Shown: positions 14,475-20,276 of the stretch, piece by piece | Numbering within the stretch: position 1 is the first letter of the stretch | Layout of the letters: every line of letters starts with the position of its first letter | Assembly: GCA_938041275.1 (NCBI GenBank) | Contig: CALISH010000041.1 | Location: forward strand, 1-20,276 | From: an uncultured Solobacterium sp. | GTDB taxonomy: Bacteria; Bacillota_I; Bacilli_A; Erysipelotrichales; Erysipelotrichaceae | Direction of reading: 5' to 3' | Length of the DNA: 20,276 nt | The notes under the pieces: model-generated | What the model saw: the letters and a program-made list of their open reading frames with translations, nothing else | The model's database searches: none | What the model was told of the DNA's origin: nothing | Made by a program: the position numbers and the translations under genes

Positions 14475-14480
14475 AGAATT

Positions 14481-15662
14481 ATGAAAATTCAGATTCCAGA
14501 TTACATCCAAGTTCTCATTGACTTGTTAAATCAAAATCACTACAGTGCCTATGTTGTCGGTGGTGCAATTCGTAATGCATTACTAGGACTGCCGATTCAT
14601 GACTACGACCTAACAACAGATGCGACACCTGATGAAATGTTACAGGTATTCTCATCATATAGAGTGTTTAAGACCGGTATTCAACATGGTACGATTACAG
14701 TCCTTTCCGAAGGACAGCCTGTTGAAATCACAACATTTCGTAGCGAGAATACCTACGAAGACCATCGTCACCCATCTGGAGTCTCATTCTCCAACAACAT
14801 CGAAGAAGACTGCAAACGCCGTGACTTTACGATTAATGCACTCTGTTATAACAAGCGCGAGGGCTTAATTGATTTCTTTGGTGGGATTGAAGATTTACAT
14901 CATCAGATTATTCACTGTATTGGTAACGCAAGCGAACGCATTGACGAAGATGCTTTACGTATCCTGCGTGCCCTACGCTTTGCGGGAAGACTCTCATTTA
15001 CAATCGAAGAAAATACCGCAACCGCAATACACAAACAAAAAGATTTACTTCACTACATCTCAGAAGAGCGCATTCATAATGAATGGGTCGGCATCCTAGA
15101 AACAAATGCCCTCTCTTCTATCCTTACAGAATATAGTGATGTCATACAGGTATTTATTCCTGAATTAAAAGAATATATCATCCAAGAGAGTTTAACTTCA
15201 ATCAATCAATCTCCACTTAACGCAAATATCCGTATGGCAATTCTACTCAAGGATATTTCTAACGCAAAAGAAATCTTAGAACGCCTGAAATACTCTGGCG
15301 CAGAACAAACTGTCATCCTGAGTTGTATTCGAAATTCAGAATACAAACTTTCTTCAAAGATTGAACTAAAACAATTCTTATCTACCCTCAATATCCCATT
15401 TGATACCTATCACCAATATCGCACAGCAATTGATCCCAATTATCAAAGAGAAAACATTCATGCATACTATCAAGAAATAAAAAACATGCATGAACCATAT
15501 CAATTAAAAGATCTTGCGATAAATGGAAATACCGTAAAAGAGCTAGGCTATCAAGGAAAAGATATCAAAGATATCTTACAAAGATGTTTAGATGCAGTTA
15601 TTGAGAACCCAGAATATAATTCAGACGAATATTTAATTAACATAATAAAACGCACCTTATAG
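14481..15662 (+). CDS. cca: CCA tRNA nucleotidyltransferase
   Basis: The class II nucleotidyltransferase adds or repairs the 3' CCA end of tRNAs without a nucleic acid template. The 393-residue product has the catalytic head: YVVGGAIRNALLG at 24-36 and DYDLTTDATPDE at 41-52 with metal-binding Asp41 and Asp43, then RRDFTINAL at 113-121. SERIDEDALRILRALRFA at 151-168 covers the nucleotide-recognition motif, and the C-terminal body and tail domains are helical. It is the only clear plus-strand gene. No other in-frame start is plausible, since the N-terminal helix before YVVGG is needed. There is no ribosome binding site; translation probably begins on a leaderless mRNA. It ends within a hairpin shared with the convergent GNAT gene. 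Confidence 0.95.
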   Translation: MKIQIPDYIQVLIDLLNQNHYSAYVVGGAIRNALLGLPIHDYDLTTDATPDEMLQVFSSYRVFKTGIQHGTITVLSEGQPVEITTFRSENTYEDHRHPSGVSFSNNIEEDCKRRDFTINALCYNKREGLIDFFGGIEDLHHQIIHCIGNASERIDEDALRILRALRFAGRLSFTIEENTATAIHKQKDLLHYISEERIHNEWVGILETNALSSILTEYSDVIQVFIPELKEYIIQESLTSINQSPLNANIRMAILLKDISNAKEILERLKYSGAEQTVILSCIRNSEYKLSSKIELKQFLSTLNIPFDTYHQYRTAIDPNYQRENIHAYYQEIKNMHEPYQLKDLAINGNTVKELGYQGKDIKDILQRCLDAVIENPEYNSDEYLINIIKRTL

Positions 15663-15670
15663 TGCGTTTT
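15647..15670. terminator. Shared bidirectional terminator between cca and the GNAT gene
   Basis: AAAACGCAC (15647-15655) pairs with GTGCGTTTT (15662-15670) over 9 bp with a 6-base loop, with A and T tracts on the outer ends. The cca stop codon lies inside it and the GNAT stop codon begins at 15671, so it serves both convergent genes. Confidence 0.85.
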
Positions 15671-16174
15671 TTAAAATGATTTTTGATATGCAATACGTTT
15701 ATCACCATTCTTTAGATAAATCGTTCCACATGCATGATAACCTAACTTTGATAAGAACTTACGCATCGGAAGATTCTGATGGTGTGTATCAATACGAATA
15801 TCATGTAAATGATGCATACCCACCACACTCTCCGCAAACGCCATCAACTGACGTGCACAGTCTTTACCTTTGTAGTCTTTCGAAATCGCAATGCGATGTA
15901 CAACAACATATGGATGATCATTGAGCCACTTACCATCTTCGATATAGTCATAGTTTGGCTCGTGTCCGGCAACGATATATGCTGTACCAATTACGTTTCC
16001 ATCTTCCACGAGTACATAACTATTACCCGTTTGTATGTCCTGGGAAATAACCTCTTCATTTGGATAACCATCTTGCCATTGTGGGATTCCATTAGCACGC
16101 ATACTTTCTTGCGCCTCATGAATCACACCCATTATTCTTTCAATGTCTTCCATTCTACTTTTGCGTATTTCCAT
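15671..16174 (-). CDS. GNAT family N-acetyltransferase
   Basis: The 167-residue product has the GNAT fold and would transfer an acetyl group from acetyl-CoA to an amine. The acetyl-CoA motif A is seen in HRIAISKDYKGKDCARQLM, with the phosphate-binding turn YKGKDCA a looser version of the usual Q/RxxGxG/A. Segments WQDGYPNEE and TAYIVAGHEPNYDYIEDGKW fit the single-domain group often annotated only as GNAT acetyltransferase; the substrate cannot be told. GAGGCGG before the ATG lies in the preceding gene. It overlaps the oxidoreductase gene end by 20 bases, so the two are coupled. It is the last gene of the long dtd-led group and ends at the hairpin shared with cca. Confidence 0.88.
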   Translation of the reverse strand: MEIRKSRMEDIERIMGVIHEAQESMRANGIPQWQDGYPNEEVISQDIQTGNSYVLVEDGNVIGTAYIVAGHEPNYDYIEDGKWLNDHPYVVVHRIAISKDYKGKDCARQLMAFAESVVGMHHLHDIRIDTHHQNLPMRKFLSKLGYHACGTIYLKNGDKRIAYQKSF

Positions 16175-16721
16175 ACTGTTTAACTACCGCCTCTAACTTT
16201 GCATTCACATCCGCCCCGACAAGGTCAATACCATCGGCGTAATAATAGCGTACATCATTAATCTTCCAGAACTCCTTACATAAAGTCCGAACATAAGAGA
16301 TTGCACAATCATTTTCAGGCACATACCCACCAGCCGTTACGATAAGCACTAGCTTCTTTGCCTGACAAAGACTGTAGTACTCTCCCGCTTTATCCAAATC
16401 AAATGTTAGGCCTTGTGTGCATACAAGTTCAAGATAATCATGTAGTACTGCAGGTAATCCAAAATTCCAAAACGGCGCCGCAATCACAATTTCATCAGCT
16501 TTAGCAAATTGCTTGGCATAGCGGTACATCGCATCACCGAAATCATGCTCGCGTGAATTCTTACAGTATTTTTCTAGCGAAGCTTTCTGTAAAGGGTGAA
16601 TATCTTCTTCCCCTAAGTTTATGGTTTTAATTTCATCTGTTAGTGTCGATAAATATTGTTGCGCTAATGTGTATGTTCTAGAATTTTCGCGGAATGCGGC
16701 ATTTACGAATAATACTGTCAT
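16155..16721 (-). CDS. NAD(P)H-dependent FMN oxidoreductase, azoreductase-like
   Basis: This flavodoxin-fold enzyme of 188 residues reduces quinones, azo dyes or similar electron acceptors with NAD(P)H through FMN. The signature APFWNFGLPAVLHDY at residues 82-96 is close to the AzoR pattern (P-x-W-N-F-x-x-P-x-x-L). The N-terminal strand MTVLFVNAAF leads to the phosphate-binding loop RENSRTYTL. LVLIVTAGGYV at about 129-139 is the central FMN-contacting strand. AAAGGAAA precedes the ATG. It lies 44 bases after darA across a weak hairpin, and overlaps the GNAT gene. A role in quinone or oxidative stress is common for the family; the physiological substrate here is unknown. Confidence 0.88.
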   Translation of the reverse strand: MTVLFVNAAFRENSRTYTLAQQYLSTLTDEIKTINLGEEDIHPLQKASLEKYCKNSREHDFGDAMYRYAKQFAKADEIVIAAPFWNFGLPAVLHDYLELVCTQGLTFDLDKAGEYYSLCQAKKLVLIVTAGGYVPENDCAISYVRTLCKEFWKINDVRYYYADGIDLVGADVNAKLEAVVKQYGNTQK

Positions 16722-16742
16722 ACTATTTCCTTTCTCAAATGA

Positions 16743-16767
16743 TAAAAGAAAGCAGGTTTCCCTGCCT
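16743..16767 (-). terminator. Probable weak terminator after darA
   Basis: On the minus strand AGGCAGG-GAAA-CCTGCTT forms a 7-bp stem, one pair G-U, closed by a GNRA tetraloop and followed by TTCTTTTA. It spans the darA stop codon. Read-through into the oxidoreductase gene is likely. Confidence 0.5.
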
Positions 16768-17089
16768 ATAGTTTCTTGAATTGTTCAATATCCAATACAA
16801 AGATTGTCGCTCCACCGATTTGAACTTCAACCGGGAAGGACGCATATCTACCAACGTCATATGATGCAGTTGATGGAACAATTTCCGTACGACGCTTAGC
16901 TTCTTCACCGATAACCGCAATACATTTATCTACAAGTTCGTCTTCCGTACCAACGATAATCGTTGTATTTCCAGCACGTAGGAATCCACCTGTCGTTGCT
17001 AAACGTGTCATATAGAAATTATTCTTCGTAAGTGCAGCAGAAACTGCAGATGCATCATCATTAGATACAATTGCCAAGATTAGTTTCAT
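16766..17089 (-). CDS. darA: Cyclic di-AMP receptor, PII-like (DarA/PstA)
   Basis: DarA is a small trimeric PII-like protein that binds c-di-AMP, a second messenger tied to potassium, osmotic balance and cell-wall state in Firmicutes; its downstream target is not settled. The 107-residue length is standard. The binding region is clear: MKLILAIVSNDDA at 1-13, TRLATTGGFLRAGNTT at 28-43 with the diagnostic GGFLRxGNTT, and IIVGTEDE at 44-51. AGGAGG lies just before the ATG, and an ATAGGAG repeat sits 12 bases further upstream. It follows ychF by 57 bases. The presence of darA implies c-di-AMP signalling in this organism. Confidence 0.95.
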   Translation of the reverse strand: MKLILAIVSNDDASAVSAALTKNNFYMTRLATTGGFLRAGNTTIIVGTEDELVDKCIAVIGEEAKRRTEIVPSTASYDVGRYASFPVEVQIGGATIFVLDIEQFKKL

Positions 17090-17146
17090 AAGAGCCTCCT
17101 ATTGTTACTCCTATTTTATCATGATTCACTGTGAAAATGAGATGAA

Positions 17147-18250
17147 TTATACATTGAAACGGAAGAAGACTACATCTCCATCCTTCATCAAGTACTCTTT
17201 ACCCTCTAAGCGCATCTTACCATGTTCCTTAACAGATTGTTCTGTACGATATTCCATTAAGTCTTCATAGCTGTAGATTTCCGCACGAATAAATCCCTTT
17301 TCAAAGTCTGTGTGGATAACACCTGCACATTGCGGTGCTTTCATACCTTCGTGGAAAGTCCATGCACGGCACTCCGGTTCGCCAACCGTGAAGAATGTTC
17401 TTAGACCTAACAAGTGATAAGCAGCACGAATAATCTTATCCAAACCAGATTGAGCTATTCCTAAATCCTGCATGAATGCAATCTTCTCTTCTTTATCAAG
17501 ACTTGAAAGTTCTTCTTCCATCTTTGCACAAATAGCAATACATTCACTACCCTCATTTGCCGCAAATGCCTTTACCTTTTGATAGTATGCATTACTGTCA
17601 GGATCACCGATCTCTTCATCGCTCATATTTGCAACATAGATAACCGGCTTTGACGTGAGTAAACCATAGTTCTTTAAAACCTCACGGTCAGAATCTTCTA
17701 AGTTCCCTAGACGTACAGGTGTTCCTGCCTCTAACAACTTTTCAAACTTCAGCAATGATGTATATTCAGCTACTGCATCCTTATCCTTGGATGTCTGTGC
17801 CTTCTTAGCTACCTTACTAATACGATTCTGGACTGTGTCCAAATCACTTAAGCATAGTTCTAAGTTAATTTCTTCAATATCACGAATTGGGTCAACTGAA
17901 CCTTCTACGTGTTCGATATTAGTATCATCAAAGCATCTTACAACGTGAACGATTGCGTCTGTCTCACGAATATTCGCTAAGAATTGGTTTCCTAAACCTT
18001 CTCCTTTTGAAGCACCTTTTACAAGACCTGCGATATCTGTAAATTCAAATGTTGTGTAGATTGTCTTCTTTGGATGGAAGAGTTCTACGAAGTCATCCAT
18101 TCTCTTATCAGGAACTTCTACCACACCAACGTTTGGATTGATGGTTGCGAATGGATAGTTCTCTGCTAGGACCTGGCTGTTTGTAATTGCATTAAACAAA
18201 GTTGATTTACCAACATTTGGTAGGCCAACGATACCTGCTGTTAATGACAT
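17147..18250 (-). CDS. ychF: Ribosome-associated ATPase YchF (Obg family)
   Basis: YchF is an Obg-family P-loop protein that prefers ATP to GTP, binds ribosomes and is linked to stress response and translation fidelity. The 367-residue length is normal. The Walker A loop GLPNVGKST is at residues 9-17, with DIAGLVKGASKGEGLGNQFL as the G3 region. NMSDEE stands in place of the NKxD guanine-specificity motif, as expected for ATP preference. The C-terminal TGS domain ends in LMKDGDVVFFRFNV. AGAGGAA precedes the ATG, and 24 bases separate it from the DUF951 gene. The DUF951-ychF pair is conserved (yyzM-yyaF in Bacillus). Confidence 0.97.
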   Translation of the reverse strand: MSLTAGIVGLPNVGKSTLFNAITNSQVLAENYPFATINPNVGVVEVPDKRMDDFVELFHPKKTIYTTFEFTDIAGLVKGASKGEGLGNQFLANIRETDAIVHVVRCFDDTNIEHVEGSVDPIRDIEEINLELCLSDLDTVQNRISKVAKKAQTSKDKDAVAEYTSLLKFEKLLEAGTPVRLGNLEDSDREVLKNYGLLTSKPVIYVANMSDEEIGDPDSNAYYQKVKAFAANEGSECIAICAKMEEELSSLDKEEKIAFMQDLGIAQSGLDKIIRAAYHLLGLRTFFTVGEPECRAWTFHEGMKAPQCAGVIHTDFEKGFIRAEIYSYEDLMEYRTEQSVKEHGKMRLEGKEYLMKDGDVVFFRFNV

Positions 18251-18274
18251 ATATGATTCCTCTTTTCTTTCCTC

Positions 18275-18475
18275 TTATTCCTGTGGTGCTTTTTCAATAA
18301 TCTTCTTTAGCTTACGCTCAAATTCATGTCTTGGAAACATCACGACTGCACCACAACCTAAACACTTAATTTTAATATCAGCACCCATACGAATCACTTT
18401 CCAATACTTGGACTTCTTGCATGGATGTTCCTTTTTCATTTCGACTGTATCGTTTAGATTAAAATCATTGATCAT
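18275..18475 (-). CDS. DUF951 family zinc-ribbon-like protein (YyzM)
   Basis: The 66-residue protein matches DUF951: it begins with a strand-rich DTVEMKKEHPC, then WKVIRMGADIKIKCLGCG and VMFPRHEFERKLKKI. His17/Cys19 and Cys38/Cys41 are placed to bind zinc, though no metal has to be assumed from sequence alone. It is basic at the C-terminus, consistent with nucleic acid or ribosome contact. Its ATG overlaps the folD stop codon as ATGA, and it is followed by ychF; this DUF951-ychF pairing recurs in Firmicutes and suggests a ribosome-linked role. Function is unknown. Confidence 0.9.
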   Translation of the reverse strand: MINDFNLNDTVEMKKEHPCKKSKYWKVIRMGADIKIKCLGCGAVVMFPRHEFERKLKKIIEKAPQE

Positions 18476-19323
18476 AGTCCCTGCCTCTTTTCATACGCAG
18501 TAATTGTATTTTGTAACAACATGCAAATAGTCATCGGACCTACACCCTTTGGCACAGGTGTAATCGCACCTGCCTTAGGCATTACAGATTCAAAATCTAC
18601 ATCTCCACACAGATGACCATCAACACTATTTACACCAACGTCGATGACATACGCACCTTCTTTGACATATTGCGCATCAATCATCTTTGGCTTACCTACT
18701 GCGACAATTAAGATATCCGCTAAGTTTGTAAGTTCTTTTAAGTTTGCAGTATGGGAATGACAGATTGTAACTGTCGCATTTGCATTCTGTAATAAGCGTG
18801 CAACTGGTGTGCCTACCAGTTTAGAACGGCCAATAACCACCGCATGTTTACCCTTAGGATTACATTTCATACGTTTTAAGAGTTCCATGATACCGAGTGG
18901 TGTACATGGTACAAACGATGGTTGGTTCATAAAAAATCTTCCAAAGTTTAGCGGATGTAACCCATCCACATCCTTTTGTGGATCGATACAAGCTATCGCC
19001 CTATCCTCATCAAAGCCTTCAGGTAATGGTAACTGAATCAAAATACCATCAACCGTATCATCCTTGGTACAATCACAGATTGTCTTCTCCAGTTCCTCTT
19101 GAGAGATAGAAGAAGATAAACGAATGGTATTGGTTTTAATTCCAACTGCTGCACACGCCTTCTCTTTTCCACGCACATAAGACTCAGATGCCGGATTATC
19201 GCCTACAAGGATAACCGCAAGACATGGAGTTCTCATACCTGCAGATACCCAAGATTCCACTTTTGAGCGCATATTTTCTTTTAATTCGGCAGATAATTCA
19301 CTGCCGTAGATAATTTGTGTCAT
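18472..19323 (-). CDS. folD: Bifunctional methylenetetrahydrofolate dehydrogenase/cyclohydrolase
   Basis: FolD oxidises 5,10-methylene-THF to methenyl-THF with NADP and then hydrolyses it to 10-formyl-THF, feeding purine synthesis and formylation of initiator tRNA. With the chosen start it has 283 residues. SYVRGKEKAC at 48-57 holds the Tyr49/Lys53 catalytic pair. IQLPLPEG, DPQKDVDGLHP and PCTPLGIMELL are the substrate-site motifs, and VVIGRSKLVGTPVARLL is the dinucleotide-binding loop. An ATG at 19347 is in frame, but GGAGG lies 7 bases before the ATG at 19323, so I took that. The start overlaps the dtd stop as ATGA, and the stop overlaps the DUF951 start in the same way, giving tight translational coupling. 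Confidence 0.97.
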   Translation of the reverse strand: MTQIIYGSELSAELKENMRSKVESWVSAGMRTPCLAVILVGDNPASESYVRGKEKACAAVGIKTNTIRLSSSISQEELEKTICDCTKDDTVDGILIQLPLPEGFDEDRAIACIDPQKDVDGLHPLNFGRFFMNQPSFVPCTPLGIMELLKRMKCNPKGKHAVVIGRSKLVGTPVARLLQNANATVTICHSHTANLKELTNLADILIVAVGKPKMIDAQYVKEGAYVIDVGVNSVDGHLCGDVDFESVMPKAGAITPVPKGVGPMTICMLLQNTITAYEKRQGL

Positions 19324-19769
19324 TTTAAATCCTCCGAATCTAGACATATTGTGATAGGACCATCGTTGAGCAGTTCAACTTTCATATCTGCCGCAAAGAT
19401 ACCTTCCTCTACTTGTAAACCATAGCGTCTCAATACTTCATTAAAGTATAAGTACATCGCTTTGGCATGTTCAGGCTTTCCCGCCCCATCAAAACTTGGA
19501 CGATTACCTTTTTTGCAGTTTGCGAATAACGTAAACTGTGAAATAGATAAAATCGCACCTCCAACTTGTTGTAATGCTAGATTCATCTTCCCGTTTTCAT
19601 CATCGAAAATACGCATTTTGGCAATCTTGTCTGCCATCTTTTCTACAACTGCTTCTGTGTCACCATCTTTGATTCCAACTAATAATAGAAAACCTTGATC
19701 GATTTTCCCATTTACTACTCCATCGATGGTAACACTTGCATGCTTTACTCTTTGAATTACTGTTCTCAT
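19320..19769 (-). CDS. dtd: D-aminoacyl-tRNA deacylase
   Basis: DTD removes D-amino acids, and glycine mischarged on tRNA-Ala, from tRNAs, keeping translation stereospecific. The 149 residues are typical. MRTVIQRVKHASV is the standard N-terminus, SISQFTLFA at 75-83 and NDGPIT at 135-140 are the active-site motifs; the cis Gly-Pro is Gly137-Pro138. It is the first gene of a seven-gene minus-strand series. No ribosome binding site lies before the ATG; instead a -10 box ends 10 bases upstream, so the transcript is probably leaderless or nearly so. The usual neighbour relA is not upstream; an ABC transporter gene is. Confidence 0.96.
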   Translation of the reverse strand: MRTVIQRVKHASVTIDGVVNGKIDQGFLLLVGIKDGDTEAVVEKMADKIAKMRIFDDENGKMNLALQQVGGAILSISQFTLFANCKKGNRPSFDGAGKPEHAKAMYLYFNEVLRRYGLQVEEGIFAADMKVELLNDGPITICLDSEDLK

Positions 19770-19779
19770 ATCGATAAAA

Positions 19780-19788
19780 ATTATATCA
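19780..19788 (-). promoter_or_regulatory. Extended -10 promoter for the dtd group
   Basis: On the minus strand TGATATAAT combines a TGn extension (19786-19788) with a perfect TATAAT (19780-19785), 10 bases before the dtd ATG. The -35 is poor, as is common for extended -10 promoters. A start about 7 bases after the -10 leaves a leader of roughly 2-4 bases. Confidence 0.6.
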
Positions 19789-19818
19789 GATATTGTAATA
19801 ATGTTGCCGCATAATCAC

Positions 19819-19848
19819 AAAAGAGCATACAATTTCTCTTATATGCTC
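19819..19848 (-). terminator. Intrinsic terminator after the ABC transporter gene
   Basis: GAGCATA (19823-19829) pairs with TATGCTC (19842-19848) with a 12-base loop, and the minus-strand transcript then runs TTTTGTG. It lies between the ABC gene stop codon and the dtd promoter. Confidence 0.7.
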
Positions 19849-19884
19849 CTATAAACAATCAAAATTTATCCTCTTATATAGCTA

Positions 19885-20276
19885 TCATTGAATTTCAGAA
19901 ACTATGGTTACGTCTTTTCCATTACATAACTCATATATCACATCCGCAAACGGAATGTATTCCCTATCATGAGTAACACTAATGATTGTCTTTCCATCTT
20001 TTGAAAGTTCTTTGAAATAAGATAAAATCAATTGCGTATTTTCAGGATCTACATTTGATGTAATTTCATCCAATAAATATATCTCTACGTTTCTCAATAA
20101 CGCTCTTGCGATGCACAAACGCTGTTTCTGTCCAGTAGACATAATTTTACCTGCTTCAAAAACATCAGTATCCAAAGCATCATCCAACGATGAAACATAG
20201 TCTTTCATATTCACAGTTTCTAATACTCCCCAAATCATTTCATCTGTGATTGTATCGTTACCAACTGTTAAATTAC
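19885..20276 (-). CDS. ABC transporter ATP-binding domain, C-terminal part (cut by window edge)
   Basis: Only the last 130 or so residues lie in the window; the reading frame stays open to base 20276, so the gene continues beyond it. The signature motif is STGQKQRLCIARALL, a variant of LSGGQ that keeps SxGQ. Walker B with the catalytic glutamate follows (IYLLDEITSNVD), then the H-loop in SVTHD. TVGNDTITDEMIWGVL before the helical domain resembles exporters whose ATPase is fused to the membrane domain. That suggests a half-transporter for peptide, lipid or drug export, but the membrane half is not visible, so a separate ATPase subunit is possible. An internal ATG at 20238 exists but is not the true start. 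Confidence 0.85.
   Translation of the reverse strand, partial: NLTVGNDTITDEMIWGVLETVNMKDYVSSLDDALDTDVFEAGKIMSTGQKQRLCIARALLRNVEIYLLDEITSNVDPENTQLILSYFKELSKDGKTIISVTHDREYIPFADVIYELCNGKDVTIVSEIQ

Noticed and set aside
15809..16183. 124-codon plus-strand ORF opposite the GNAT gene
   Set aside because: It is antisense to a gene with clear GNAT motifs, has no ribosome binding site and shows no recognisable domain.
1..20276. Phage, integrative element, toxin-antitoxin or CRISPR system
   Set aside because: I found no integrase, transposase, tRNA attachment site, direct repeat array or nuclease gene; most of the window is conserved housekeeping.

Overview
The window looks like chromosomal DNA of a low-to-moderate GC Firmicute. 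An RNA polymerase delta subunit gene (rpoE), the order rpoE - fba - murA - rpmE - prfA - prmC, strong AGGAGG-type ribosome binding sites and A/T-rich intrinsic terminators all fit Bacilli or Erysipelotrichia. An Erysipelotrichaceae-like host is my guess, not something the sequence proves. Nearly everything lies on the minus strand; only cca, and possibly a tiny ORF before it, are on the plus strand. There are no tRNA or rRNA genes, insertion sequences, integrases or CRISPR arrays, and no gene-free stretch longer than 300 bases.

Positions 1-5,770 are the accessory part. After a small two-helix membrane protein gene comes a four-gene minus-strand set, read in the order: DltA-like amino-acid adenylating enzyme, fold-type III PLP decarboxylase (TAATG overlap with the first), TetR-family regulator, oleate hydratase. 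A block of inverted and direct GATAAAA/TTTTATC repeats sits between tetR and the hydratase gene and is a good operator candidate. The adenylation and decarboxylation enzymes look like a pair for making a decarboxylated amino-acyl group, but no carrier protein, acyltransferase or transporter gene accompanies them.

Positions 5,770-11,110 are conserved housekeeping: prmC/prfA (termination), rpmE (ribosomal protein L31), murA (peptidoglycan precursor), a HAD phosphatase and fba (glycolysis). Positions 11,111-14,300 hold rpoE, a DUF1934 protein, a membrane-anchored unknown, a YwfO-like HD phosphohydrolase and ispF (isoprenoids). Most units have their own terminator, and two have near-consensus sigma-A promoters.

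Positions 14,300-15,670 carry cca on the plus strand, apparently with a leaderless transcript and preceded by a 28-codon ORF that may be a gene remnant. Positions 15,671-19,790 form a long minus-strand group read as dtd - folD - DUF951 - ychF - darA - NAD(P)H oxidoreductase - GNAT. It starts at an extended -10 promoter only a few bases before the dtd start codon and ends at a hairpin shared with cca. The right edge holds the 3' end of an ABC transporter ATPase gene cut by the window boundary.
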